Assembly: GCF_008693075.1 (NCBI RefSeq)
Contig: NZ_VXKJ01000026.1
Coordinates: 1-64,000, forward strand
From: Corynebacterium phocae
Lineage (GTDB): Bacteria > Actinomycetota > Actinomycetes > Mycobacteriales > Mycobacteriaceae
Direction of reading: 5' to 3'
DNA: 64,000 bases
This document shows positions 51,558 through 60,657 of this stretch, one piece after another; the first letter of the stretch is position 1; every line of letters begins with the position of its first letter. The notes beneath the pieces are model-generated. The model was not told the origin of the DNA. It was given only the letters and a program-made list of their open reading frames with translations, and searched no databases. The translations under genes were made by a program, and so were the position numbers.

Positions 51558-51684
51558 CTCCACGCACCACTGGGGTTAACCGGGCGCGGATAACTTGATG
51601 TGCTGTGAGCGAAAAAGGCTGGGTTCCCAAACCCGGAATCTAGCCCCGCTCGGACATTTCTTTATCTCAACTGGAAGGTTTCCC

Positions 51685-52785
51685 GTGATTCGCAATTTCA
51701 AGCGCACCGCCGCTATCTTTGGCCTCGTTGCCGCCACCTCTACCGCACTTGTAGCCTGTAATGAAACCTCAGGGTCCACTGATGGTGACGCGGTTGCGGA
51801 CGGCAACGGCGATCTGGGTGGCACCCTCGTCGGTGAGGGCGCTTCCTCGCAGCAAAACGCCATGGATGTTTTTGGTATCGCATTCCAAGAGGCATATCCC
51901 AACGCCACCTTGTCCTACACCCCCTCCGGGTCCGGCGCTGGCATTGAGTCCTTCATCAACGGAACCGCCATGTTCGCTGGCTCTGACTCCCCGCTGAAGA
52001 AAGACCAGCCGGAGAAAGCCAAAGAACGTTGTGGCGGCAATGACGCGTGGCACCTGCCCTCCGTTATCGGACCGGTTGCCATTGCATACAACCTGCCCGG
52101 CTCCGAAGGCCTGAACCTCTCCGTGGACACCGTGGCCAAGATCTTCAAGGGTGAAATCACCAAGTGGGATGACGCCGCCATCAAGGCTGAGAATGAAGGC
52201 GTAGATTTGCCTTCCACCGACATCAACGTGGTTTACCGCTCCGATGAATCCGGTACTTCCGCAAACTTCCAGAAGTTCCTGGCCGCCGCCACCGGCGCAT
52301 GGGACGGCGAAGGCAAGCAGTTCCCACAGGAAGTTGGCGCTGGCGCTAACGGTTCCTCCGGCGTTGCTACCGAGGTATCCAGCATTGAAGGTGCCATCAC
52401 CTACGTAGAGGCCGGCTTTGCTAAGGATCTGGGCCTGGGTATTGCCAACATTGACTTTGGCAACGGCCCAGTAGAGCTCAACGACGACTCCGTGGGCAAG
52501 GCCCTGGACAACCTGGCTTTCGAAGACACCGGTTCTGAGCACAACATGGTTGTGGACGCGGACGCGCTGTTTGCTTCCGACGGTGAAGGTTCCTACCCAC
52601 TCATCCTGACCACCTACAACATTGTTTGCTCCGCTGGCTATGATGAGGAAACCTCCAAGCTGGTCAAGGCATTTTTCACCACCGTTCTGGATAACCAGAA
52701 TGATGACCTTGCTGCCCGTGGTTTCATCCCAGTCTCCGGTGGTCACGCTGACCGCCTGAAGGCTGCCATCGACGCAGTCGCGTAA
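51685..52785 (+). CDS. pstS: Phosphate-binding lipoprotein PstS
   Basis: A 366-residue lipoprotein (lipobox LVAC at residues 22-25). It has the phosphate-binding segments GEGASSQQNAM, YTPSGSGAGIESFINGTAMFAGSDSPL and RSDESGTSANFQKFL of the high-affinity phosphate importer. It is tethered outside the membrane and delivers phosphate to PstC/PstA. The GTG at 51685 follows GGAAGG; the longer frame from 51595 lies across the promoter. It is the first gene of pstSCAB. A hairpin before pstC may make PstS the most abundant subunit. Confidence 0.96.
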   Translation: MIRNFKRTAAIFGLVAATSTALVACNETSGSTDGDAVADGNGDLGGTLVGEGASSQQNAMDVFGIAFQEAYPNATLSYTPSGSGAGIESFINGTAMFAGSDSPLKKDQPEKAKERCGGNDAWHLPSVIGPVAIAYNLPGSEGLNLSVDTVAKIFKGEITKWDDAAIKAENEGVDLPSTDINVVYRSDESGTSANFQKFLAAATGAWDGEGKQFPQEVGAGANGSSGVATEVSSIEGAITYVEAGFAKDLGLGIANIDFGNGPVELNDDSVGKALDNLAFEDTGSEHNMVVDADALFASDGEGSYPLILTTYNIVCSAGYDEETSKLVKAFFTTVLDNQNDDLAARGFIPVSGGHADRLKAAIDAVA

Positions 52786-52818
52786 CACGCCACCTTGGCT
52801 AGCGCAGCTTGAATCCCC

Positions 52819-52850
52819 GCCCCCATGCGCCACCTTGGCTCGATGGGGGC
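52819..52850 (+). terminator. Intra-operon hairpin between pstS and pstC
   Basis: GCCCCCAT (52819-52826) pairs with ATGGGGGC (52843-52850), followed by a T-rich stretch. A 13-bp direct repeat (CGCCACCTTGGCT at 52788 and 52828) runs into it. Likely a partial terminator or mRNA stabiliser. Confidence 0.55.
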
Positions 52851-52909
52851 TGCGGTATTTCTTTTAAAATTTTTCCATTATTTTCCGTTGCAAAGGATTT
52901 CCCAGTCTC

Positions 52910-53956
52910 ATGGCAGACAGTAACCTCACCACGGCGCCGTCGAACGAGCAGGAGACTGTTCTTACGGCCTCCCGCCCCGGTGTCACTTCAGATAGTCCGG
53001 AGCACTCTCCGGAGATAAAGTCCGAGGTCAAGCGCCCCGGAGATCAAATCTTTGAGTTCTTCTCCACCGCGTCCGCCACCCTTATCACCGTGATGATTGC
53101 CGCCATCGGTGCTTTCCTCCTTTGGCGCGCTATTCCCGCAATCGCCGTGAATGAAGGCGGCATCATGGGCTTTTTCACCTACGGCGGGCGTTGGGACACC
53201 ACCAACGTGGAGGCCATGAAGTTTGGTATTCCCACGTTGTTTGCCCACACCGTGCTGGTGTCAGTTGTGGCATTGCTCATTGCCATGCCCATCGCGCTTT
53301 TCGTAGCCATCTTCTTGTCCAACTACGCCCCCAGCAACCTGGTCAAGCCCCTGGGGTTCCTGGTGGACATGCTGGCTGCCGTCCCCTCCATCGTCTACGG
53401 TCTGTGGGGCTGGCAAGTCCTGGGCCCAGCGCTATCCGGCTTCTACACGTGGATGGAATCCTGGGCCGGTGGTTTCTTCCTCTTCCACACCTATGACAAC
53501 TCACCGTCTTTTGCAACGGGCCGCAACATCCTCACCGGTGGCATCGTTCTAGCAATCATGATTTTGCCTATCATCGCCGCCACCGCCCGCGAGGTATTCG
53601 TGCAAACCCCTCCCGGTCAGGTTGAATCCGCGCTGGCTTTGGGCGCTACCCGCTGGGAAGTGATCCGCATGACGGTCCTGCCTTTCGGTCTGTCCGGTTA
53701 CATCGCGGGCTCCATGCTGGGCCTGGGCCGTGCGCTGGGTGAGACCATGGCGCTGTACATGGTTGTTTCCCCACTGATTGACTTCCGTTTCTCCCTATTC
53801 GATGGCGGCACCACCTTTGCTACCGCCATCGCGTTGGCTGCAGCGGAGTTCGGTAATGAGATGCGCGCCGGTGCCTACATTGCCGCCGGCCTCATGCTCT
53901 TCCTGCTGACCTTCGTGGTCAACGCCCTTGCCCGCTCAATCGTGAAAAACAAGTAA
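52910..53956 (+). CDS. pstC: Phosphate ABC transporter permease PstC
   Basis: A 348-residue membrane protein with six helices and an N-terminal cytoplasmic segment of about 45 residues. The EAA loop is visible in ESALALGATRWEVIRMTVLP, preceded by AAVPSIVYGLWG. With PstA it forms the phosphate channel. CAAAGGA precedes the ATG; pstA follows after 12 bp. Confidence 0.95.
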   Translation: MADSNLTTAPSNEQETVLTASRPGVTSDSPEHSPEIKSEVKRPGDQIFEFFSTASATLITVMIAAIGAFLLWRAIPAIAVNEGGIMGFFTYGGRWDTTNVEAMKFGIPTLFAHTVLVSVVALLIAMPIALFVAIFLSNYAPSNLVKPLGFLVDMLAAVPSIVYGLWGWQVLGPALSGFYTWMESWAGGFFLFHTYDNSPSFATGRNILTGGIVLAIMILPIIAATAREVFVQTPPGQVESALALGATRWEVIRMTVLPFGLSGYIAGSMLGLGRALGETMALYMVVSPLIDFRFSLFDGGTTFATAIALAAAEFGNEMRAGAYIAAGLMLFLLTFVVNALARSIVKNK

Positions 53957-53968
53957 GGAGTGGTGGAG

Positions 53969-54883
53969 ATGACTACTGCAACCACAATCGCAACCCCAGT
54001 TTCCAACCCCACCCCGTTTACCGGGATCTCCGGCTCCCGCAAGCTGACCAACAACATAGTTACCGGCATCGTTTGGTTTGCCATGCTCTTGGCACTCGTC
54101 CCGCTGGTGTGGGTGCTCGTTGACCTCATCGTGCGCGGAACCGGTCCCATGCTTTCATCTGAGTGGTTTACTTCCTCGCAGCGCGGCGTACCGCTCAACG
54201 TCTTTGGTGGCGGTGCACTGCACGCCATCATTGGTACCTTTGTCCAAACCGCCATGGCCTCGCTGATTTCCATCCCCATCGGTGTGTTCACCGCCATCTA
54301 CCTGGTGGAGTACTCCAAGGGTGGTTTCTTGGGCCGCATGACCACCTTCATGGTGGACATCCTCTCCGGTGTCCCGTCCATCGTTGCCGCCCTGTTCGTA
54401 TTCGCCATGTGGATCACCTTGTTCGGGTTCGAGCGCTCCGGCTTTGCCGTGGCCCTATCCCTGGTTCTACTGATGATTCCCATCGTGGTCCGCAACACTG
54501 AGGAAATGCTGCGCGTGGTCCCCATGGACCTGCGTGAGGCAACCTACGCCCTAGGCGTACCCAAGTGGAAGACCATCGCGCGGATTGTCATCCCTACCGC
54601 GCTGTCCGGAATTGTTACCGGCATCATGCTGGCCGTAGCCCGCGTCATGGGCGAGTCCGCACCAGTGCTGGTCTTGGTGGGTTCCACCCAGGTCATGAAC
54701 TGGGACCCACTGTCCGGCCCCCAGTCCTCGCTGCCATTGATGATGTTGGACATGTACAAGGCAGGCGCCCTGCCGGTGGTCTTGGACAAGCTCTGGGGCG
54801 CGGCACTTACCCTGGTGCTCATCATTGCCCTGCTCAACATCGGCGCGCGCCTTATCTCCGCGAAATTCTCTGTCAAGAAGTAA
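53969..54883 (+). CDS. pstA: Phosphate ABC transporter permease PstA
   Basis: A 304-residue permease with six helices. It has [14 protein letters not shown] and the EAA-like loop [21 protein letters not shown], matching the PstC organisation. I chose the ATG at 53969, which is 8 nt after AAGGAG; two GTG codons upstream are too close to it. It partners PstC and is energised by PstB. Confidence 0.95.
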   Translation: MTTATTIATPVSNPTPFTGISGSRKLTNNIVTGIVWFAMLLALVPLVWVLVDLIVRGTGPMLSSEWFTSSQRGVPLNVFGGGALHAIIGTFVQTAMASLISIPIGVFTAIYLVEYSKGGFLGRMTTFMVDILSGVPSIVAALFVFAMWITLFGFERSGFAVALSLVLLMIPIVVRNTEEMLRVVPMDLREATYALGVPKWKTIARIVIPTALSGIVTGIMLAVARVMGESAPVLVLVGSTQVMNWDPLSGPQSSLPLMMLDMYKAGALPVVLDKLWGAALTLVLIIALLNIGARLISAKFSVKK

Positions 54884-54915
54884 CCCCACAAATTTTCCCC
54901 GCACAGGAGTCAGAA

Positions 54916-55689
54916 ATGTCCAAGCTGTCACTAAAAGACGTCAACATTTACTACGGCGATTTCCACGCAGTACAAAACGTCAATCTAGAAATCCCCGCAC
55001 AAGCCGTCACCGCCTTCATCGGCCCCTCTGGCTGCGGCAAGTCCACCGTTCTGCGCACCATCAACCGCATGCATGAGGTTATCCCTGGTGCCTCCGTCAA
55101 GGGTGAGATCCTGCTGGACGGCAACAACATCTACGGCCCCAAAGTGGACCCCGTATCCGTCCGCAACACCATTGGCATGGTATTTCAGAAGCCCAATCCT
55201 TTCCCCACCATGTCCATTGAGGAAAACGTAGTAGCCGGCCTGAAGCTCTCCGGTGAAAAGAACAAGACCAAGCTCAAAGAAGTCGCGGAGAAATCCCTGC
55301 GCGGCGCCAACCTCTGGGATGAGGTCAAAGACCGCCTGGATAAGCCCGGCGGCGGCCTGTCCGGCGGCCAGCAGCAGCGCCTGTGTATTGCTCGCGCCAT
55401 TGCCGTGGAGCCGGAAGTTCTCCTCATGGATGAGCCCTGCTCCGCTCTGGACCCCATCTCCACCCTGGCCGTAGAGGACCTCATTCACGAGCTGAAGGAA
55501 AACTTCACCATCGTGATTGTTACCCACAACATGCAACAGGCCGCCCGCGTATCCGATAAAACCGGCTTCTTTAACCTGGAGGCCACCGGCAAGCCCGGCC
55601 ATCTGGTGGAATATGACGTGACCAAGAACATCTTCGAGAACCCCTCTGAGAAGGAAACCGAGGACTACATCTCCGGCCGCTTTGGCTAG
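54916..55689 (+). CDS. pstB: Phosphate ABC transporter ATPase PstB
   Basis: A 257-residue ABC ATPase. Walker [10 protein letters not shown] (36-44), the Q-loop FQKPNPFP typical of PstB, signature LSGGQQQR and Walker [13 protein letters not shown] are all present. The ATG at 54916 follows CAGGAG; the longer frame from 54565 lies over pstA. It is the last gene of the operon and is followed by a strong hairpin (55708-55742). Confidence 0.96.
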   Translation: MSKLSLKDVNIYYGDFHAVQNVNLEIPAQAVTAFIGPSGCGKSTVLRTINRMHEVIPGASVKGEILLDGNNIYGPKVDPVSVRNTIGMVFQKPNPFPTMSIEENVVAGLKLSGEKNKTKLKEVAEKSLRGANLWDEVKDRLDKPGGGLSGGQQQRLCIARAIAVEPEVLLMDEPCSALDPISTLAVEDLIHELKENFTIVIVTHNMQQAARVSDKTGFFNLEATGKPGHLVEYDVTKNIFENPSEKETEDYISGRFG

Positions 55690-55707
55690 AACGCCACCGC
55701 AGGAAAC

Positions 55708-55742
55708 ATCCCCCGCGCACCCTCACAGGTGCCGGGGGATTT
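55708..55742 (+). terminator. Terminator of pstSCAB
   Basis: ATCCCCCG-C-GCACC pairs with GGTGC-CGGGGGAT with one bulged base, ending in TTTCCC. It starts 18 bp after the pstB stop. Confidence 0.7.
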
Positions 55743-55780
55743 CCCGTTCCAAAGCCCCGCGTAGCGCCTGACGGAGCATA

Positions 55781-55875
55781 AGGGACAAAAGTGTGTCTAC
55801 ATCAGCGTGTGCCGTTTATGGGCCGCTGTTACGGGTTTCCCGCTGCGTTATTGCGGCCAGGGAGCTGGGTGCAGG
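55781..55875. repeat. Dispersed repeat, copy 1
   Basis: Begins AGGGACAAAAGTGTGTCTAC and continues through a CTGTTACGGGTTTCCC segment to GGGAGCTGGGT. It aligns with the segment at 59762-59855 over about 90 bp with roughly 70 percent identity by eye. The following bases to 55990 are a degenerate GGTGCGGGGAGCT array. No gene is seen in 55690-55993. Confidence 0.7.
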
Positions 55876-55993
55876 GAGCTTGGTCCTGGGTGCGGGGAGC
55901 TGAGCTGGGGCCGTGGGCTTGTCCACCGTGGCGGAGCCAGGGGAGTAGGTGGGGGTGGCGCGGAAGCTAGCGGCGGGTAACCACCAGAGCGCT

Positions 55994-56722
55994 TTAGCGG
56001 CGGAACTGGCGTTCCAGATCCGCAAACCTTAGCTCAATTTGTTCCTTGCGGCTGGCTTCGTCTTTCTTAGCAAGGTACTGATCCGGCTGCAAACCGGTGG
56101 TGAGGTACACGATGCGGGATGAGACGTTGACTGCGTGGTCCGCAAAACGTTCGTAGAACCGGCACAACAAGGCCATGTCTACGGCTTCGCGTGCGGTTCC
56201 CGGCCAATCGCGCAAGGTCAAGATAGTCATGATGTGTTCATTGATGTCATCAATGGCGTCATCATCTTCCCGCAGCGCTAGCGCGGAGTCCGCGTCAGGG
56301 TTGATAAGCAGCTCCCGCGTCTGGTGGAGTAGGTCGGTGCATAGGCGGGCGAGTTCCCTGAAATACCCTAGGTATTCCGTGGGGATGGCCGTTTCCGGGT
56401 GGCGGCGGCGCGCGGCTTTGGCCACGTGGTTGGCTAGTTTGCCCATCCGGTTGAGGTCTTCAACGATGTAGATGGAAGACACCACCTGACGCAGGTCCGT
56501 GGCCAGGGGGTTTTCCAGGGCCAAGAGGCGCACTGCCCGTTCTTCGCAGCGCAGACGGATAACCTCAAGGTCATCCCGGGTAGATAAAGTTTCCTCAGCG
56601 GCCTGCAAATCAGAGTCCAACAAACCGCTGGTGGCCAAGCCAAGCATCTGCTCAACTTTGTCACACATGACAATTAGGTCGTGGGAAAAGTTATCAAGAC
56701 GTTCACGGTAGGCAGTACGCAT
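55994..56722 (-). CDS. phoU: Phosphate transport regulator PhoU
   Basis: A 242-residue, all-helical PhoU with two three-helix repeats. Metal-binding ExxxD-type motifs are seen in EDLNRMGKLANHVAKAA and ERFADHAVNVSSRIVYL. PhoU links the Pst transporter to the sensor kinase and damps the phosphate response. The ATG follows TAAGAT by 6 nt. It is convergent with pstSCAB, so it is controlled separately from the transporter. Confidence 0.95.
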   Translation of the reverse strand: MRTAYRERLDNFSHDLIVMCDKVEQMLGLATSGLLDSDLQAAEETLSTRDDLEVIRLRCEERAVRLLALENPLATDLRQVVSSIYIVEDLNRMGKLANHVAKAARRRHPETAIPTEYLGYFRELARLCTDLLHQTRELLINPDADSALALREDDDAIDDINEHIMTILTLRDWPGTAREAVDMALLCRFYERFADHAVNVSSRIVYLTTGLQPDQYLAKKDEASRKEQIELRFADLERQFRR

Positions 56723-56772
56723 GAGCCTATCTTACAGCCAGGTGCCACCACCTGCAGCGCGAGCGGGGATCT

Positions 56773-57924
56773 TTATCCGCCCGAATTCATCACATCCGCG
56801 CCGTGGGGCACCGCCGCGTCGTCCGGGTCCGTCAGCCATCCCTCCGGCAGCATGACCTTGGCCGGGGAGCCTTGGCGGCCACGGGCGCCGTCGGCGTCGT
56901 CCGGCAGGGCGTCAGAATCAGCCCACGGAGCCAAGATATCGCGCAAGTCCTGGAGGGAATTTACTTGGCTCAAGCTGGCGCGGACCTTGCCTCCCACAGG
57001 GTAGCCGCGCATGTACCAACCAATGTGTTTGCGGATATCGCGGCTGGCGTAGCGTTCCCCATCAAAATCTGCCAGCAGCTCCGCGTGGCGGACAATTATC
57101 CGTGTGACCTCACCTAACGTGGGTGGGGCGGGGATTTCCTTGCCGCGCAATTGGGCGGAGAGCTCCGCAAAAAGCCACGGCCGGCCCAAACAGCCGCGGC
57201 CTACCTGCACGCCGTCGCAGCCGGTTTGGGTCATCATGCGGTGGGCGTCGTCAGCGGCGAAGATATCACCGTTGCCTAGGACAGGGACGGTGTCGCCCAG
57301 GTGGTCTTTGAGCCGGGCGATTTCGTCCCAGCGGGCGTCGCCCGAGTACCGCTGTTCAGCGGTGCGGGCGTGCAACGTTACTGCCGATGCCCCCATATCT
57401 ACCGCGATTTTCCCCGCCTCCAGGTGGGTGTGATGAGCGTCATCTATCCCGACGCGCATTTTGACGGTGACCGGGACGCCGCTGCCGGCGGCGGCGGTGA
57501 CGGCGGCATCGACAATCTGGCCAAAAAGTTTGCGTTTATAGGGCAAGGCGGAGCCGCCGCCCCGGCGGGTAACCTTGGGCACCGGGCAGCCAAAATTCAT
57601 ATCCACGTGGTCTGCCAAGTCCTCTTCGACTATCATTTTTACTGCTTCGAAGGTGTACTTTGGGTTGACCGTGTAAAGCTGGAGTGACCGGGGGTTTTCC
57701 TCCGGCGCAAAGGTGGTCATGTGGAGCGTTTTTTCATTGCGCTCCACCAGGGCGCGGGCAGTGACCATCTCGCAGACGTAGAGGCCGGCCACCGTGCCGG
57801 TGCGTTGTTGCTCCAGCTCGCGGCACAGCATGCGGAAAGCCACGTTGGTAACCCCCGCCATGGGGGCCAGGATGACAGGGGAGGCCAGCTCTAGTTTTCC
57901 GATGCGCAAGTTCACTCCACGCAT
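56773..57924 (-). CDS. dusB: tRNA-dihydrouridine synthase
   Basis: A 383-residue flavoprotein. It has ILAPMAGVTNVAFRMLC (FMN-binding), the DMNFGCPVPKVTRRGGGSAL signature with the catalytic Cys of the Dus family, VKMRVGID, and LGNGDIF. It reduces uridines in tRNA D-loops. The start is uncertain: ATG at 57924 gives MRGVNLRIGKLELASPV; TTG at 57951 and GTG at 57915 are alternatives and none has a strong ribosome site. Confidence 0.9.
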   Translation of the reverse strand: MRGVNLRIGKLELASPVILAPMAGVTNVAFRMLCRELEQQRTGTVAGLYVCEMVTARALVERNEKTLHMTTFAPEENPRSLQLYTVNPKYTFEAVKMIVEEDLADHVDMNFGCPVPKVTRRGGGSALPYKRKLFGQIVDAAVTAAAGSGVPVTVKMRVGIDDAHHTHLEAGKIAVDMGASAVTLHARTAEQRYSGDARWDEIARLKDHLGDTVPVLGNGDIFAADDAHRMMTQTGCDGVQVGRGCLGRPWLFAELSAQLRGKEIPAPPTLGEVTRIIVRHAELLADFDGERYASRDIRKHIGWYMRGYPVGGKVRASLSQVNSLQDLRDILAPWADSDALPDDADGARGRQGSPAKVMLPEGWLTDPDDAAVPHGADVMNSGG

Positions 57925-58039
57925 TTTCCACGTGAGCAGCCGTTTAGGCAAATCTTTGAACGGGTAGCCCGTGTAACAAAAATTCGCTATTGTGGGCTGG
58001 GTAACGCAATTTTTTAAACGACAATCAGGAGGAATTGCT

Positions 58040-59539
58040 GTGACCGAACGTATCGGTTTTTACCAAGACCTAGTTGTTTCCGCAGAGGAAGCAGCTAAGC
58101 ACGTCAATCATGGTGACCGCGTGGGCATCTCCGGTTTCACCGGCGCTGGCTACCCCAAGGCACTGCCCGCCGCCATCGCGGAAAAGGCCAAAGCCGCCCA
58201 TGAAAAGGGTGAGGAATTCAAGATCGACCTGTTCTCAGGCGCATCCACCGCACCTGACTGTGACGGTGTGCTGGCAGAAGCTGAGGCCATCCGCTTCCGT
58301 ACCCCGTACAACTCGGACCCAGTACTGCGTGGTCAGTTCAACGACGGCACTGCTCTCTACCAGGACCTTCACCTGTCCCATTCCGGCCAGCAGGTAGAAG
58401 AGGGCTTCTATGGTGATTTCCAGGTAGCCATCATTGAGGTTGTTCGCATCACCGAAGACGGCAACATCATCCCTTCCTCCGCTGTGGGTAACAACCTGGA
58501 GTACATTGACGCCGCTGACAAGATCATTTTGGAAGTCAATGAATGGCAGTCCCTCAACCTGGAGGGGATGCATGACATCTACAAGATCCAGAAGCTGCCT
58601 AACCGCCTGCCTATCCCCATCACCCAGTGTGATGACCGAATTGGTACTCCCTACATTGAGTTGCCAAAGGAAAAGGTAGTAGCTGTAGTTAAGACCAACG
58701 CCCCGGACCGCAACGCTCCGTTCAAGGAGCCAGATGAGGTCTCGGAGAAGATTGCCGCTAACTTCATCGAGTTCCTGGAAGGTGAAGTTGCCGCTGGCCG
58801 CTTGGACTATGACAAGTTCATCATGCAGTCCGGCGTGGGCAACGTCCCCAACGCCGTGATGGCGGGCCTGCTGGACTCCAAGTTTGAAAACATCCAGGCC
58901 TACACCGAGGTCATCCAGGACGGCATGCTCAACCTGATTGACGCCGGCAAGATGACCGTGGCCTCGGCCACCTCCTTTGCCCTGTCTCCTGAGTATGCGG
59001 ACAAGATGAATGAGCAGGCTGACTTCTACAACAAGCACATCATCCTGCGCCCGCAGCAAGTCTCCAACCACCCAGAGGTTATCCGCCGCGTTGGCCTGAT
59101 TTCCTCCAACGGCATGATTGAGGCTGACATCTACGGCAACATCAACTCCACCAACGTGGGCGGCTCCCGCATCATGAACGGTACTGGTGGCTCCGGTGAC
59201 TACACCCGTAACGGCTACATCACCACCTTCGTGTCCCCATCCGTTGCTAAGGGCGGCGCCATTTCCGCCATCGTGCCTTTCGTGTCCCACACGGATCACA
59301 CGGAGCATGACACCATGGTCATCATCACTGAGTACGGTGTGGCTGATCTGCGTGGCCTGGCGCCTTGTGAGCGCGTTGAGCGCATCATTGCTATTGCCCA
59401 CCCGGACTACCGTCCGCTGCTGGAGGAGTACTATGAGCGCGCACAGCAAAACAAGTTCCTGCACACCCCGCACGACCTGGAGACTGCTTTTGAGTTCCAG
59501 ATCAACTTTGCCAAGACCGGCGACATGCGCGGCAAGTAA
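58040..59539 (+). CDS. cat: Acetyl-CoA hydrolase / acyl-CoA:acetate CoA-transferase
   Basis: A 499-residue member of the succinyl-CoA:acetate CoA-transferase (Cat1/ActA) family. It has GFTGAGYPKALP, the QSGVGNVPNAVM oxyanion segment, AYTEVIQDGML with the likely catalytic Glu, and GLISSNGMIEADIYGNINS. The ITEYGVADLRGL motif is typical. It moves CoA between acetate and succinyl- or propionyl-CoA, or hydrolyses acetyl-CoA. AGGAGG lies before the GTG at 58040. A textbook terminator follows. Confidence 0.92.
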   Translation: MTERIGFYQDLVVSAEEAAKHVNHGDRVGISGFTGAGYPKALPAAIAEKAKAAHEKGEEFKIDLFSGASTAPDCDGVLAEAEAIRFRTPYNSDPVLRGQFNDGTALYQDLHLSHSGQQVEEGFYGDFQVAIIEVVRITEDGNIIPSSAVGNNLEYIDAADKIILEVNEWQSLNLEGMHDIYKIQKLPNRLPIPITQCDDRIGTPYIELPKEKVVAVVKTNAPDRNAPFKEPDEVSEKIAANFIEFLEGEVAAGRLDYDKFIMQSGVGNVPNAVMAGLLDSKFENIQAYTEVIQDGMLNLIDAGKMTVASATSFALSPEYADKMNEQADFYNKHIILRPQQVSNHPEVIRRVGLISSNGMIEADIYGNINSTNVGGSRIMNGTGGSGDYTRNGYITTFVSPSVAKGGAISAIVPFVSHTDHTEHDTMVIITEYGVADLRGLAPCERVERIIAIAHPDYRPLLEEYYERAQQNKFLHTPHDLETAFEFQINFAKTGDMRGK

Positions 59540-59551
59540 GTGATTTTGGTG

Positions 59552-59579
59552 AGCGGGCCGGTTTTCCGGCCCGCTTTTT
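59552..59579 (+). terminator. Rho-independent terminator of the CoA-transferase gene
   Basis: AGCGGGCCGG (59552-59561), loop TTTT, CCGGCCCGCT (59566-59575) followed by TTTT. It starts 12 bp after the stop. Confidence 0.9.
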
Positions 59580-59639
59580 ACCAGCTTGAGCCCTGATTTT
59601 CGCTGCGCGGGGTAAAGCGGGTAGACTGTTTAACTTGTT

Positions 59640-59712
59640 GGGCCTTTAGCTCAGTTGGTAGAGCTACGGACTTTTAATCCGCAGGTCCCGGGTTCGAGCC
59701 CCGGAGGGCCCA
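59640..59712 (+). tRNA. tRNA-Lys (anticodon TTT)
   Basis: A 73-nt cloverleaf. The 7-bp acceptor stem GGGCCTT pairs with AGGGCCC (one G-U), with D-loop GCTCAGTTGGTAGAGC, anticodon loop CTTTTAA with TTT, and T-arm CCGGGTTCGAGCCCCGG. The discriminator is A and the 3' CCA is not encoded. One mismatch lies at the top of the anticodon stem. A strong hairpin follows at 59718. Confidence 0.95.
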
Positions 59713-59717
59713 CAATC

Positions 59718-59753
59718 ACCCCCTGTTAGAAATTCTTTCTAGCAGGGGGTTTC
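59718..59753 (+). terminator. Terminator after tRNA-Lys
   Basis: ACCCCCTG-TTAGAAA pairs with TTTCTAG-CAGGGGGT (one G-U) around a 3-nt loop and is followed by TTT. Confidence 0.85.
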
Positions 59754-59761
59754 CTCGGTTG

Positions 59762-59855
59762 AGGGACAAAATGTGTGTCTAGATCGGCGTGTCGCGTGTT
59801 GAGGCACTGTTCTGGGTTTTCCCAGCTTGGATTTTGCCGGGGAGCTGCGGGAATC
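59762..59855. repeat. Dispersed repeat, copy 2
   Basis: Begins AGGGACAAAATGTGTGTCTA and runs to GGGGAGCTGCGG; it matches copy 1 at 55781-55875. It lies directly behind the tRNA terminator, as copy 1 lies behind the pstB terminator. From here to ureA at 60004 no gene is seen. Confidence 0.7.
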
Positions 59856-60003
59856 GGCCGTGTGGTCAACCACTGGCAGGTAGGGGGCTACATCGCGGAA
59901 ATAAGTGCCTTGGTGGGGGCCATTTTCCTATTTGCGTCCGCCGAATGCCCGTGGGGGCGGGTAGATTTGAGAAAAGGCGTATAACCCGAATTAAGGAGAA
60001 TCC

Positions 60004-60306
60004 ATGCGTTTGACGGAACGGGAAAAAGAAAAGCTGCTCATTGTGGTGGCTGCGGACGTGGCGCGCAGGCGCAAGGCCAGGGGATTGAAGCTCAACCACC
60101 CGGAGGCGGTGGCGTTGATTACTGATGAGCTCATGGAGGGTGCACGCGACGGCAAGACGGTGGCGGAGCTGATGAGCTTTGGCACCTCCATCTTAAGCCG
60201 GGATGAGGTCATGGAGGGCCTGCCGGAGATGATCCACGACGTCCAAGTAGAAGCCACCTTCCCGGATGGCACCAAGCTAGTTACCGTCCACAACCCTATC
60301 CGCTAA
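60004..60306 (+). CDS. ureA: Urease gamma subunit
   Basis: A 100-residue protein ([19 protein letters not shown], then [14 protein letters not shown] and [21 protein letters not shown]), the conserved urease gamma chain. The ATG follows TAAGGAG. It is the first gene of ureABCEFG, which splits urea to ammonia and carbamate and serves in nitrogen supply or acid resistance. No clear AmtR (nitrogen regulator) site was found upstream. Confidence 0.97.
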   Translation: MRLTEREKEKLLIVVAADVARRRKARGLKLNHPEAVALITDELMEGARDGKTVAELMSFGTSILSRDEVMEGLPEMIHDVQVEATFPDGTKLVTVHNPIR

Positions 60307-60315
60307 GGAGCGCGC

Positions 60316-60657
60316 ATGATTCCCGGAGAGTATTTCATTGCGGACGAAGGTCCGGTGCAGTTGAACGCGGGCCGTGAGTCCATCACCATCGAAGTCACCA
60401 ATAGGGGCGACCGCCCGGTGCAGGTGGGTTCGCACTTCCATTTCTATGAGGCCAACGCGGAGCTGGAGTTTGACCGTGATGCCGCCTTGGGCAAGCGCCT
60501 GGACATTCCGGCGGGCACGGCAGTGCGCCTGGAGCCGGGGGATTCCCGCACGGTTAACCTGATCGATTATCAAGGCCGGCGTGAGGTGCACGGCTTCAAC
60601 AGTAAGGTCAATGGCCCGGTGGACGCCGTGGTTGAGGCAGCAGAGGAGAATAAGTAG
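60316..60657 (+). CDS. ureB: Urease beta subunit
   Basis: A 113-residue protein starting [21 protein letters not shown], with [21 protein letters not shown] and [15 protein letters not shown], the full urease beta pattern. The ATG at 60316 follows AAGGAG, and the stop abuts the ureC ATG. It forms the (alpha-beta-gamma)3 enzyme with UreA and UreC. Confidence 0.97.
   Translation: MIPGEYFIADEGPVQLNAGRESITIEVTNRGDRPVQVGSHFHFYEANAELEFDRDAALGKRLDIPAGTAVRLEPGDSRTVNLIDYQGRREVHGFNSKVNGPVDAVVEAAEENK

Noticed and set aside
58235-59473. 412-codon open frame antisense to the CoA-transferase
   Set aside because: Mirrors the codon structure of the sense gene, with no recognisable domain, start signal or neighbour support.
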